NCBI RefSeq assembly: GCF_900116905.1
Contig: NZ_FPCG01000001.1
Coordinates: 463,217 to 527,216, forward strand
Direction: 5' to 3'
Length of the DNA: 64,000 bases
Origin: Micrococcus terreus
GTDB lineage: Bacteria; Actinomycetota; Actinomycetes; Actinomycetales; Micrococcaceae
In this document: positions 27,718 to 35,460 of the stretch, in pieces
Layout: every line of letters starts with the position of its first letter
Position numbering within the stretch: the stretch's first letter is position 1
Notes under the pieces: model-generated
The model's database searches: none
What the model was told of the DNA's origin: nothing
What the model saw: only the letters and a program-made list of their open reading frames with translations
Program-made: the position numbers and the translations under genes

Positions 27718-28095
27718 TCAGTTGACGGGGCCGGTGTACTTCTCGCCCGGCCCCTTGCCGGGGGCGTCGGGGTAGGGGGAGGCCTCGCGGAAGGCCAGCT
27801 GCAGGCTGCGCAGCCCGTCACGCAGCGGGCCGGCGTGCTGGCTGCCCACTTCGGGCGCGGCGGCGGTCACCAGGCCGGCCAGGGCGATGATCAGCTTGCG
27901 GGCCTCATCCAGGTCCTTCTGCTCCTCGGCGTCCGGTCCCTCGGAGAGTCCGCACTTCACGGCGGCGGCGGACATCAGGTGCACGGCGGTGGTGACGATC
28001 ACCTCGACGGCGGGGACCTCCTGGATGTCGCGGACCCGGTCCTCCACGGCCTCGCGGACCTCGTCTGGCGTGTGATTCTGCTGTGCGTCAGTCAT
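27718..28095 (-). CDS. DUF1844 domain protein
   Basis: A 125-residue soluble, mostly helical protein of the DUF1844 family. Family-typical segments are VEVIVTTAVHLMSAAAVKCGL and the Asp/Glu-rich DLDEARKLIIALAGL. In actinobacteria this gene is nearly always divergent from infC, as here, which suggests a translation-related role, but none has been shown. The ATG at 28095 was chosen over an in-frame start 11 codons upstream, which would cover the likely promoter. Confidence 0.88.
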   Translation of the reverse strand: MTDAQQNHTPDEVREAVEDRVRDIQEVPAVEVIVTTAVHLMSAAAVKCGLSEGPDAEEQKDLDEARKLIIALAGLVTAAAPEVGSQHAGPLRDGLRSLQLAFREASPYPDAPGKGPGEKYTGPVN

Positions 28096-28423
28096 GCTGG
28101 TAAGCTTCTCACAGACCAATCGGTCCACTGTGCACGTCCACGCCTCGGCGAGGGCTAGCTCTTGTGGTCTGATCTCTGAAAGTGGAGGCCACTCCCACCC
28201 GCGTCAGCAGCATGTCCGGTTCTCCGGGCCGAGTTGCCGGGTCACCGGTCAGGGTACGCTTCGGCGGATCCTGGATCGATGGGTCTGAGGGCACCAATGC
28301 CGTCGGCCGAGGCCTCCGTCTGCTCAGCACGGGGGCCTTTTCTGATGGCTCGTGTGCAGGCATGAGGAGTCGCGCGGGGACCGCGACCTCCGTCCACCGT
28401 CACCGATGTACAGGAGTTGCACG
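28096..28423 (+). promoter_or_regulatory. infC leader region
   Basis: A 328-base gap between DUF1844 and infC. A candidate promoter is TTGCCG (28233-28238), a 16-base spacer and TACGCT (28255-28260), giving a leader RNA of about 155 bases. The leader contains the hairpin and U-tract at 28311-28341, a possible 28-codon leader reading frame (ATG 28279 to TGA 28363-28365) that crosses that hairpin, and a second imperfect stem near 28362-28389 just before the ribosome binding site. Confidence 0.55.
28311..28341 (+). terminator. Terminator-like attenuator hairpin in infC leader
   Basis: GGCCTCCGT (28311-28319) pairs with ACGGGGGCC (28329-28337), all nine positions pairing with one G-U, loop of nine bases, followed by TTTT (28338-28341). 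It is one of the few hairpins in this window with a U-run. It lies inside the leader, about 80 bases before infC, so attenuation is the natural reading. Confidence 0.6.
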
Positions 28424-29416
28424 ATTAGCGAGCCAAGAATCAACGAACGGATCCGCGTGCCCGAGGTGCGCCTGGTCGGCCCTCAGGGCGAGCAGGTGGG
28501 GATCGTGCGCATCGAGGATGCGCTGCGTCTGGCAGCCGAGGCCGACCTGGACCTGGTTGAGGTGGCGCCGGCGGCCAAGCCGCCCGTGTGCAAGCTCATG
28601 GACTTCGGCAAGTGGAAGTACGAGGCTGCGGTCAAGGCCCGTGAGGCCCGCAAGAACCAGACCAACACGGTGCTGAAGGAAGTCCGCTTCCGCCTCAAGA
28701 TCGACACCCATGACTACGAGACCAAGGTCGGCCACGCCCGCAAGTTCTTGGGCGCAGGCGACAAGGTCAAGGCCATGATCCAGTTCCGTGGCCGCGAGCA
28801 GCAGCGCCCTGAGCTGGGCATCCGCCTGCTGGAGAAGTTCGCGCAGGACGTCGCCGACCTTGGGTCGGTGGAGTCCACGCCCCGCCAGGACGGCCGCAAC
28901 ATGGTCATGGTGGTCGGTCCGCTGAAGAACAAGGCTGAGGCCATGCGTGAAGCACGCAAGGGCCAGTCCAAGCCGGAGCGCTCCGGCGGTTCTCGTCGGG
29001 AGATCGCAGCCCGTGAGGCCAAGTCCAAGGTCGCCGCTGACACGTCGTCGGGGCCGCTCTCCAGCTCGATGTCCGACGCCATGCCGGAGGAGCTGAAGAA
29101 GCTGGCCCAGGAGCCTCAAGCCCCGGCCGAGGCGCCGAAGGCAGAGGCACCCCAGACCGAGGCTGCGCCGACGGAGCAGCCTGTAGCGCCGAAGGCTCCC
29201 GCCAAGGCTCCCGCCAAGGCTCCCGCCAAGGCTCCCGCCAAGGCTGCGCCCAAGGCTCCCGCCAAGCCCGCTGCGGCGTCGCCTGCCAAGCCGGCTGCGG
29301 CGTCGTCGGGAACGGCCAAGCCTGCAGCACCCAAGCCGGGATCGGCACCCAAGCCTGCGGCGCCGAAGCCGGGAGCTCCCAAGCCGGGAGCACCCAAGCC
29401 CGGCGGCCGCAAGTAG
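28424..29416 (+). CDS. infC: Translation initiation factor IF-3, AUU start
   Basis: IF-3 binds the 30S subunit, blocks 50S joining and proofreads the initiation codon. The conserved N-terminus [18 protein letters not shown] follows directly an ATT codon at 28424-28426 with AGGAG seven bases upstream; no ATG or GTG fits, so AUU is the start, as in other infC genes where it allows autoregulation. Residues 1-170 form the N and C domains ([25 protein letters not shown]). A further 150 residues form an Ala/Pro/Lys-rich tail with tandem APAK and PKPGA units, nearly doubling the usual 180-residue length. First gene of infC-rpmI-rplT. Confidence 0.95.
   Translation: MSEPRINERIRVPEVRLVGPQGEQVGIVRIEDALRLAAEADLDLVEVAPAAKPPVCKLMDFGKWKYEAAVKAREARKNQTNTVLKEVRFRLKIDTHDYETKVGHARKFLGAGDKVKAMIQFRGREQQRPELGIRLLEKFAQDVADLGSVESTPRQDGRNMVMVVGPLKNKAEAMREARKGQSKPERSGGSRREIAAREAKSKVAADTSSGPLSSSMSDAMPEELKKLAQEPQAPAEAPKAEAPQTEAAPTEQPVAPKAPAKAPAKAPAKAPAKAAPKAPAKPAAASPAKPAAASSGTAKPAAPKPGSAPKPAAPKPGAPKPGAPKPGGRK
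29194..29250 (+). repeat. Tandem 12-bp repeats in infC tail
   Basis: Four or more near-identical units of GCTCCCGCCAAG encode the APAK repeats of the IF-3 tail. In frame and protein-coding; likely prone to unit-number change by slippage. Confidence 0.8.
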
Positions 29417-29538
29417 CCCACCAGCTCGGGCCGGAGACGGCCCACACCGTCTGACCGTGACCGGACCTCGTCCGGACAGGGTCCACACAGCACTGGCCTC
29501 CCATCGGAGGCCGGCCGACACGAAGGAGAACGGCAGCC

Positions 29539-29733
29539 ATGCCGAAGATGAAGACCCACAGCGGTGCCAAGAAGCGCTTCCGCGTCACCGGCTCCGGCAA
29601 GCTGATGCGTCAGCAGGCCAACCGTCGTCACTACCTGGAGCACAAGCCCTCCACGCTGACCCGCCGTCTGGCCAGCGATCAGCTGGTCGCCAAGTCCAGC
29701 GTCAAGACCATCAAGAGGATGCTGGGCATCTGA
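29539..29733 (+). CDS. rpmI: Ribosomal protein L35
   Basis: A 64-residue basic 50S protein: [20 protein letters not shown] is the diagnostic N-terminus. GAAGGAG lies about ten bases before the ATG. Middle gene of infC-rpmI-rplT, separated from infC by 122 bases and from rplT by 90. The length is normal for the family. Confidence 0.98.
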   Translation: MPKMKTHSGAKKRFRVTGSGKLMRQQANRRHYLEHKPSTLTRRLASDQLVAKSSVKTIKRMLGI

Positions 29734-29823
29734 TCGCCCGCGGCCTCGGCCGCATCCAGACCAGCCAGCCCGCTGACGCAGAAGCACTGACGCAGCAGGG
29801 CACGATTTCAAAGGAGTACGCAC

Positions 29824-30207
29824 GTGGCACGTGTGAAGCGGGCGATCAACGCCCACAAGAAGCGCCGGACCCTTCTGGACCGAGCATCCGGCTACCGCGG
29901 TCAGCGTTCGCGCCTGTACCGCAAGGCCAAGGAACAGCTGCTGCACTCGTATGTGTACAACTACCAGCACCGCCGCAAGCGCAAGGGCGACTTCCGCCGC
30001 CTGTGGATCACCCGCATCAACGCTGCGGCTCGTGCCAACGGCATGACCTACAACCGTTTCATGCAGGGCCTGAAGCTGGCCGGCATCGAGGTGGACCGCC
30101 GCATGCTCGCCGAGCTGGCCGTCTCCGACGCCACGGTCTTCGCCGCTCTGGTGAAGTCCGCCCGTGAGGCCCTGCCCTCGGACGTCAACGCCGCTCCGGC
30201 CAAGTGA
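29824..30207 (+). CDS. rplT: Ribosomal protein L20
   Basis: A 127-residue 50S assembly protein that in several bacteria also represses its own operon by binding the leader RNA. The N-terminal extension [20 protein letters not shown] and [18 protein letters not shown] are diagnostic. GTG start with AAAGGAG eight bases upstream. The C-terminal domain ends at VNAAPAK. Whether it regulates the infC leader here is unknown. Confidence 0.98.
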   Translation: MARVKRAINAHKKRRTLLDRASGYRGQRSRLYRKAKEQLLHSYVYNYQHRRKRKGDFRRLWITRINAAARANGMTYNRFMQGLKLAGIEVDRRMLAELAVSDATVFAALVKSAREALPSDVNAAPAK

Positions 30208-30281
30208 TGTCCGCCGGACGTGAGGTCCGGCCAGCAGATCCCCGCGATCGCATGCACACCGAGCGCCCTGATCAGGACGTG

Positions 30282-31172
30282 ATGACCAACCCCCGGGCTG
30301 ACCGGGTGAAGAGGGTCGCACGCCTGGCGGGGCGCTCGGCGCGTCTGCGGGAGGGACTGTTCCTGGCCGAGGGGCCGCAGTCCTCCCGCGAGGCGCTGCG
30401 GCTGCACCTGGGCGAGCTGCCAGCCAGGGCCTGGCGGCACGGGTCCGTGGTGGAGTCCGTGTACGTCTCGGAGTCCTGGGATGGGCACAACGACGGCCTG
30501 GCGGCCCTGGTGGACCAGGTCGTCTCGCTGCGGGTGCCGGTGCGGCGCGCCTCGGCTGAGGTGCTGGCCGCGATGAGCGATGCCGTGAGTCCCCAGGGGA
30601 TCGTGACAGTCTGCCGAGTGCCGCAGGCGCTGCGCTCGGCTGACCGGCATGCCTCCTCGGATCGTCTGAGGGAACGGGTGGAGAACGTGGTGCCGGAGAC
30701 GGCGCGGCTGGTGGCTGTGCTGTGCCGGGTGCAGGATCCGGGCAACGCCGGGACCATCATCCGTGCCGCCGATGCCGCCGGGGCCGACGCCGTGCTGCTG
30801 ACCGGCGGTTCGGTGGATGTGCTCAACCCCAAGACGGTGCGCTCTACGGCAGGCTCGCTGTTCCACCTTCCGGTGGCCTCAGGTGTCGACGTGGAGCTGG
30901 CCGCGCAGGTGCTGGGGGAGCGTGGGATGCAGCTGCTGGCCGCAGACGGCTACGGCGAGGTGCGCCTGGACCGAGCGCCGCAGGGACTTCTTGAGGCGCC
31001 CTCGGCTTGGCTGTTCGGCAACGAGGCGCAGGGGCTGGACGAGGCAGAACGCGAGCTGGCCACGCATCGTGTGGCGGTGCCCCTGTACGGTGCGGCTGAG
31101 TCCCTGAATGTGGGCACTGCGGCCACCGTGTGCCTGTACGGTTCGGCGATGGCTCAGCACCAGGGAGCATGA
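30282..31172 (+). CDS. TrmH family (SpoU) RNA 2'-O-methyltransferase
   Basis: A 296-residue AdoMet-dependent 2'-O-ribose methyltransferase, probably acting on rRNA or tRNA. An N-terminal substrate-binding domain (about 10-125) contains LREGLFLAEGPQ. The SPOUT knot domain follows with motif 1 PGNAGTIIRAADAAGADAV, motif 2 NEAQGLDE and motif 3 YGAAESLNVGTAA. It is encoded after rplT in many actinobacteria and is often labelled TsnR-like. ATG 30282 with AGGA upstream was preferred; ATG 30207 and 30252 are also in frame. Ends at a bidirectional terminator. Confidence 0.92.
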   Translation: MTNPRADRVKRVARLAGRSARLREGLFLAEGPQSSREALRLHLGELPARAWRHGSVVESVYVSESWDGHNDGLAALVDQVVSLRVPVRRASAEVLAAMSDAVSPQGIVTVCRVPQALRSADRHASSDRLRERVENVVPETARLVAVLCRVQDPGNAGTIIRAADAAGADAVLLTGGSVDVLNPKTVRSTAGSLFHLPVASGVDVELAAQVLGERGMQLLAADGYGEVRLDRAPQGLLEAPSAWLFGNEAQGLDEAERELATHRVAVPLYGAAESLNVGTAATVCLYGSAMAQHQGA

Positions 31173-31204
31173 TGCACTCGGTCGCCTGATGTGGCCGAAC
31201 GACG

Positions 31205-31235
31205 AAGGGCGCCTCCCCGATGGGGAGACGCCCTT
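31205..31235. terminator. Bidirectional terminator
   Basis: AAGGGCG and CTCCCC arms (31205-31218) pair with GGGGAG and CGCCCTT (31222-31235) with one mismatch and a three-base loop. It lies between the convergent methyltransferase and GlsB-type genes. Confidence 0.8.
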
Positions 31236-31271
31236 GGTCTATGCGGTGGTCACCGCATCAGGTCCAGCTGA

Positions 31272-31544
31272 TCAGGCGCGGTTGCCCGAGCGCGAGGAGA
31301 TCCACTGCCAGATGAAGGCAACGATCACACCGCCCAGGATCGCGAAGATCCAGGTGCTGAGCTCGAAGAAGCTGTTGTTGACATCGATGTTGAAGATCGC
31401 CGAGGCGATCCAGCCACCGAGAAGTGCACCGAGGATACCGGTGACGAGAGCGCCGAGCCAGCCGCCGCCCTGACGACCCGGGAGGATCAGACGTGCGATG
31501 GCGCCAGCGATGAGACCAAGAACGATCCAGCCGATAATGCCCAT
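31272..31544 (-). CDS. GlsB/YeaQ/YmgE family membrane protein
   Basis: A 90-residue membrane protein of the transglycosylase-associated (GlsB/YeaQ) family linked to general stress. Three Gly-rich helices: IIGWIVLGLIAGAIARLI, GWLGALVTGILGALLGGWI and TWIFAILGGVIVAFIWQWI. Conserved GR(Q)GGGWLG loop between helices 1 and 2. AAGGGGA lies about eight bases before the ATG. It is monocistronic, with a long upstream gap that may hold a stress promoter. Confidence 0.93.
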   Translation of the reverse strand: MGIIGWIVLGLIAGAIARLILPGRQGGGWLGALVTGILGALLGGWIASAIFNIDVNNSFFELSTWIFAILGGVIVAFIWQWISSRSGNRA

Positions 31545-31869
31545 TGGTATTTCCCCTTCTGGATTGGGATGTACAGCACGAGGGGTGTCTTCGCACTGCG
31601 GCGGGACCGTTGCGCCCACAGGTGCGCCTGCGGACAGTCCCAGCTGCAGAACAACTTATCAGCGAACTTCCAGGAAGGGCACGATTCTGGGCGCGTCGTG
31701 TCAAACATCTCAGTATATGCCTCGAGCGTCGAGGTTCTCATCTGTGACGCAGTCAGCGAAGTCCCAGGTCAGAGTGGGGTTCTGGGCCTGAGGTGGAATG
31801 CTGCGGGGGTGGACGAGCTGCGATCGTCGGCGTGTCGGCTGTGCGCGTGTCGCGATCGGGGCGCCGACG
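31545..31869 (-). other. Gap upstream of GlsB gene
   Basis: 325 bases with no gene I can support. On the minus strand a TATACT hexamer at 31712-31717 and a TTGACA hexamer at 31699-31704 are present but are not correctly spaced to each other. The MFS gene's terminator should lie at the right end, but only weak stems are visible near 31822-31866. Short reading frames here lack ribosome binding sites. Confidence 0.4.
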
Positions 31870-33054
31870 TCACGGGGACAGGCGGTTCGTACGCCGCAGC
31901 AGGATCCAGCTCAGAGCCAGTCCCAGGAACGCCAGGACGGCGCCGGCGGCGGCGGGGACCTGGAGGGTTGCTCCGCCTGCGATCACGGCCGCCCCGACCC
32001 AGGCGCCGGCCGCATTGGCCAGGTTCAGGGCTGAGTGGTTCAGCGCGCCTGCCAGCTGGGGCGACTGCGGCGCAGAGTCGACCAGCAGGACCTGGAGCGA
32101 GGGCACCAGGGCGGAGGCGCAGATGGCTGCGGCCATGAGCGGAATCAGGGAGAGCCACCACCAGGGGGCGGCCAGGCTGAAGGCGGCCAGCGAGACCGCG
32201 ACCAGGCCCAGCGACCACTGCAGTGTGCGCACTGCGGAGCGGTCGGCCCAGGAGCCGCCCAGCAGGGTACCCACCACCATGCCGACCCCGTAGAAGCCCA
32301 TCACCAGCGGGGCCAGGGAGAGGGGCATGCCGCCCACCTCCACCATGACCGGAACGATGTAGGTGTAGAGCGCGAACATGCCGGCGAAGCCGACGATCCC
32401 CACGGCAACGGCCTTCCACAGCGCAGGGGAGGCCATGCCGCCCAGCTCGCGCCGGATCGAGGTTCCCTCAGGGGCGGGAATCGTCGGGACGCAGACGGCG
32501 ACGGCCAGGACCGTGGCAAGCCCGAAGACCCCGGTGACCACGAACATGGAGCGCCAGCCCAGTTCCTGGCCCAGCCACGTGGCCAGGGGGACGCCGAGCA
32601 GATTGGCCACCGAGAGGCCCGCCATGACCCAGGCGATGGCCTGGCCGCGCCGGGCAGGACCGGCCAGGTGGGCTGCCGCCAGTGCGGCCGCTGAGAAGTA
32701 GGCGCCGTGCGGCAGTCCGGAGATGAAGCGGGCCACCAGCATGGACTCGTAGGTGGGTGCCCACAGGCTGATCGCGTGGCCGACCACGAACAGCGCCATC
32801 AGCCACAGGGCTGACGTGCGCCGGTCCACGCGTGCCATGCCCGCGGCGAGCAGCGGGGCGCCCACCACCACACCCAGGGCGTAGGCGGAGATGAGCACGC
32901 CTCCCGCCGGCAGGTCCACGCCCAAGTCCTCCACGGCCTGGGGCAACAGGCCCATGATGGCGAACTCGGTGGTGCCGATGGCGAAGCCGCCCATCGACAG
33001 GGCGAGGACGCCAGCCAGGAGGGAGCGCTGTCGAGTGGTGGAGGGGGTCGGCAC
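31870..33054 (-). CDS. MFS efflux transporter, DHA1/AraJ-like
   Basis: A 394-residue major facilitator with 12 predicted helices. The N-terminal half has GGFAIGTTEFAIMGLLPQ, a signature of the AraJ/YdhP/chloramphenicol-resistance (Cml-like) drug:H+ antiporter group, and motif A-like MARVDRRTS after helix 2. The central loop carries the acidic/basic segment PEGTSIRRELG. Probable export of a drug or sugar; the substrate cannot be inferred. GTG start six bases from a TAGTCT box, so probably leaderless. Divergent from the NUDIX gene with only 42 bases between. Confidence 0.88.
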   Translation of the reverse strand: MPTPSTTRQRSLLAGVLALSMGGFAIGTTEFAIMGLLPQAVEDLGVDLPAGGVLISAYALGVVVGAPLLAAGMARVDRRTSALWLMALFVVGHAISLWAPTYESMLVARFISGLPHGAYFSAAALAAAHLAGPARRGQAIAWVMAGLSVANLLGVPLATWLGQELGWRSMFVVTGVFGLATVLAVAVCVPTIPAPEGTSIRRELGGMASPALWKAVAVGIVGFAGMFALYTYIVPVMVEVGGMPLSLAPLVMGFYGVGMVVGTLLGGSWADRSAVRTLQWSLGLVAVSLAAFSLAAPWWWLSLIPLMAAAICASALVPSLQVLLVDSAPQSPQLAGALNHSALNLANAAGAWVGAAVIAGGATLQVPAAAGAVLAFLGLALSWILLRRTNRLSP

Positions 33055-33060
33055 CGAACC

Positions 33061-33066
33061 AGACTA
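33061..33066 (-). promoter_or_regulatory. Leaderless -10 box (TAGTCT) of MFS gene
   Basis: On the minus strand TAGTCT lies six bases before the GTG start at 33054, without a ribosome binding site. Confidence 0.5.
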
Positions 33067-33084
33067 CGGCCCGTCAGGCGCCCT

Positions 33085-33090
33085 TAGGAT
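33085..33090 (+). promoter_or_regulatory. Leaderless -10 box (TAGGAT) of NUDIX gene
   Basis: TAGGAT lies six bases before the ATG at 33097, without a ribosome binding site. It is only 18 bases from the divergent MFS box. Confidence 0.55.
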
Positions 33091-33096
33091 CGGGAT

Positions 33097-33582
33097 ATGA
33101 CGAATCCCACCGCTGCTGCATCCCGCGATGACGGTGCCTCCACCGCAGTTCCGGCGAAGAGGCCCGTGGTGGGGGCTGCCATCCTGGACGAGTGGGACGC
33201 GCCGCACTGTCTGCTGGCCGCTCGACGCAGTGCTCCGGAGTCGCTCAGAGGCCTGTGGGAGTTCCCCGGGGGCAAGGTCGAAGCCGGGGAGGAGCCTCGA
33301 GAGGCACTGCTGCGCGAGGTGCGCGAGGAGCTCGGGGTGGAGCTGGAGCTGGGGGCCGAGATCGCGGCCCCTGACCCTGAGGGTTGGCTGCTGGCCAACG
33401 GGGCGAGGATGCGGGTGTTCCTGGCGGTCATCGCCTCGGGTGTGCCCCGTCCGCTCGAAGACCATGACCGGTTGGAGTGGACTGATCTGACGGACAGGGA
33501 CCTGCACGCACTGGACTGGATCCCCGCGGATCGGCCGATCGTGGATGCACTGCTGGACCAGGTGGGGCTCAGCACGGCCTAG
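33097..33582 (+). CDS. MutT-like NUDIX (d)NTP pyrophosphohydrolase
   Basis: A 161-residue NUDIX hydrolase, probably cleaning oxidised nucleotides such as 8-oxo-dGTP. The NUDIX box is perfect: Gly59, Glu65, then REVREELGV at 73-81, matching GX5EX7REUXEEXGU. The preceding LRGLWEFPGGK is typical of MutT/YjaD-like (deoxy)nucleoside triphosphate enzymes. A 20-residue polar N-terminal extension precedes the domain. Eleven bases separate its end from the convergent radical SAM gene. Confidence 0.93.
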   Translation: MTNPTAAASRDDGASTAVPAKRPVVGAAILDEWDAPHCLLAARRSAPESLRGLWEFPGGKVEAGEEPREALLREVREELGVELELGAEIAAPDPEGWLLANGARMRVFLAVIASGVPRPLEDHDRLEWTDLTDRDLHALDWIPADRPIVDALLDQVGLSTA

Positions 33583-33592
33583 CCATGTCCGC

Positions 33593-34726
33593 TCAGAACA
33601 GGGCGAGCTGACGCGTGGATGCCCCGACCGCATCTCGCGGGGCAGGGCGCTGGACGGGCAGCGCATCCTGCTCGCGGGTCAATGCTGCAGACGGGGCCGT
33701 GCCGTCCGGTTCGGTGAGGCGGTGGGCGCCGTGCCGGTCCAGTCCGTGCCGCCGGATGATCTGAGCGGTGCGCCGAGCCAGTGCCCGCCGGTATGAGGCA
33801 GGGGCGTAGGAGCCGTGCCGGTACAGCTGGCGGTAACCGTCCAGCAGCTGCGGGTGCTGCTCGCTGATCCAGGACAGGTACCACTCCCGTGCCCCCGGGC
33901 GCAGGTGCAGGGCGCCAGCCAGGGCTGACTGGGCTCCGGCGGAGGCCACTGCGGACATCAGGTGGTCCACCGCGGAGTCGCTGTCCGTCAGCCAGGGCAG
34001 CAGTGGCATGGCCATCACCGTCACCACGGCGCCGGCCGAAGCCAGTTTCTCGATCAGCCGCAGCCGTGCCGCCGGTGAAGGTGTTCCCGGCTCCACCGCT
34101 TGGGCCAGGACAGGGTCCAGCAGGGCCAGGGACACGGAGACCTGGACGGGCACCTGCCGTGCGGCGGAGGCCAGCAGGGGGATGTCCCGCGAGAGCAGGG
34201 TGCCCTTGGTCAGCAGCGAGAACGGAGTTCCGGTGTCCGCCAGGGCGGAGATGATGCCGGGCATGAGCCGGTAGCGGCCTTCAGCGCGCTGATACGGGTC
34301 GGTGTTGGTGCCCAGGGCGACGGGCTCATGCCTCCAGGTGGGGCGTGAGAGCTCCCGGCGCAGCAGCTCCGGGGCATTGACCTTCACCACGATCTGCTGA
34401 TCGAAGTCCTCTCCGGCGTCCAGGTCCAGATACGTGTGCGTGCCGCGGGCGTAGCAGTAGCGGCAGGCGTGGGTGCAGCCCCGGTACGGGTTCACCGTCC
34501 ACCGGAAGGGCATGGACGAGGACTCGGGGACCTTGTTGAGCGCGGACTTGGCGACCACCTCATGGAAGACGGTGCCGGCGAAGTCCGGGGTGGTGATGGA
34601 ACGCTGCAGGCCGGAGAGCGGCAGCAGTGCGGCTGGCGCGGCTGGAGTGCCGCCGCCGTCCTGCTCGGTGCCGCTCCCGGCCTGCAGAGTCTGCGCTTCC
34701 CATCGCATGGATTGATTAGAACACAT
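33593..34726 (-). CDS. Rv2578c family radical SAM protein
   Basis: A 377-residue radical SAM enzyme related to the spore photoproduct lyase-like group. The cluster motif is CTHACRYC (CX3CX2C) in NPYRGCTHACRYCYA, preceded by SSMPFRWTVN. Other hallmarks are ALGTNTDPYQRAEG and LLTKGTLLSRDIPLL. The substrate is unknown. ATG 34726 was chosen because AGGAG lies seven bases upstream; the Met six codons later has no such site. A LexA-like box overlaps this start, suggesting DNA-damage induction. Divergent from pcp, 49 bases away. Confidence 0.92.
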   Translation of the reverse strand: MCSNQSMRWEAQTLQAGSGTEQDGGGTPAAPAALLPLSGLQRSITTPDFAGTVFHEVVAKSALNKVPESSSMPFRWTVNPYRGCTHACRYCYARGTHTYLDLDAGEDFDQQIVVKVNAPELLRRELSRPTWRHEPVALGTNTDPYQRAEGRYRLMPGIISALADTGTPFSLLTKGTLLSRDIPLLASAARQVPVQVSVSLALLDPVLAQAVEPGTPSPAARLRLIEKLASAGAVVTVMAMPLLPWLTDSDSAVDHLMSAVASAGAQSALAGALHLRPGAREWYLSWISEQHPQLLDGYRQLYRHGSYAPASYRRALARRTAQIIRRHGLDRHGAHRLTEPDGTAPSAALTREQDALPVQRPAPRDAVGASTRQLALF

Positions 34727-34732
34727 GTTCGA
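34718..34732. promoter_or_regulatory. LexA (SOS) box-like palindrome
   Basis: GAAC-ACAT-GTTC (34719-34730), followed by GA, fits the actinobacterial/Gram-positive SOS consensus GAAC-N4-GTTC, often flanked as TCGAAC/GTTCGA. It covers the start codon of the radical SAM gene and lies about 30 bases from the divergent pcp -10 box. Confidence 0.65.
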
Positions 34733-34763
34733 ACTCCTGTGCAAGGAACCTCGAGTCGGCCGG

Positions 34764-34769
34764 TAGCGT
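34764..34769 (+). promoter_or_regulatory. Leaderless -10 box (TAGCGT) of pcp
   Basis: TAGCGT lies six bases before the pcp ATG at 34776; no ribosome binding site is present. Confidence 0.5.
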
Positions 34770-34775
34770 GGAGCC

Positions 34776-35438
34776 ATGCTGAATGCCGACGCCCCCGTCC
34801 ATGTCCTGCTCACCGGATTCGAGCCCTTCGGCGGGGACGCCCACAACCCCTCGTGGCCCGCCGCGCAGGAGGCGGCCACGCTGCTGCAGGAGCGCGGGGT
34901 GGCCGCAGCCGCAGCACTGCTGCCCTGCGAGTTCGCCGCCTCCGGGCCAGTGCTGGACGAGGCGCTGCGCCGGCATCAGCCTGAGGTGGTCATCGCCTGT
35001 GGGCTGGCGGGTGGGCGGGCGGCGGTCACCGTGGAACGGGTGGCGGTGAACCTGCAGGACGCACGTATCCCGGACAACGCAGGGCATCAGCCCGCTGGCA
35101 CGGCGGTGGTCGACGACGGCCCGGTCGCCTGGTTCTCGACCCTGCCGGTCAAGCGCGTGGCGGGGTCCATCCAGGGCGAGGGGATCCCTGCGGAGCTCTC
35201 CCTGAGCGCCGGCAGCTTCGTCTGCAACCACGTCTTCGCGCACCTGATGAGCAGTGCTCCTGCCCATGATGTGCGTTGTGCCGGTTTCATCCACGTGCCC
35301 TGGGACGCAGAGCACGCCCCGGACGGCATCACCCAGACCCTGCCCGCCGAACAGCTGGCCCGAGCGCTCGCCGTGGCCGCCTTCCAGGCCCTGGACCCTG
35401 CGCCGGACCTGGACACCCCCGAGGGGACTCTGCACTGA
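34776..35438 (+). CDS. pcp: Pyroglutamyl-peptidase I
   Basis: A 220-residue cysteine peptidase (family C15) that removes N-terminal pyroglutamate in the cytoplasm. The N-terminus VLLTGFEPFGGDAHNPSW is diagnostic. The triad is visible: Glu in VERVAVN, Cys in SAGSFVCNHVF and His in AGFIHVPW. The length fits the family. Translation probably starts on a leaderless mRNA. Convergent with the HEXXH gene. Confidence 0.95.
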   Translation: MLNADAPVHVLLTGFEPFGGDAHNPSWPAAQEAATLLQERGVAAAAALLPCEFAASGPVLDEALRRHQPEVVIACGLAGGRAAVTVERVAVNLQDARIPDNAGHQPAGTAVVDDGPVAWFSTLPVKRVAGSIQGEGIPAELSLSAGSFVCNHVFAHLMSSAPAHDVRCAGFIHVPWDAEHAPDGITQTLPAEQLARALAVAAFQALDPAPDLDTPEGTLH

Positions 35439-35460
35439 CCCGGTTCGGACTCCCGTGAGC

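Noticed and set aside
28182..28676. A 164-codon frame covering the infC leader and start
   Set aside because: Cys/Arg-rich product from another frame of infC; no ribosome binding site.
29194..29250. CRISPR-like array
   Set aside because: The repeats are contiguous 12-bp units without spacers and are in frame in infC. The rpf repeats are likewise coding.
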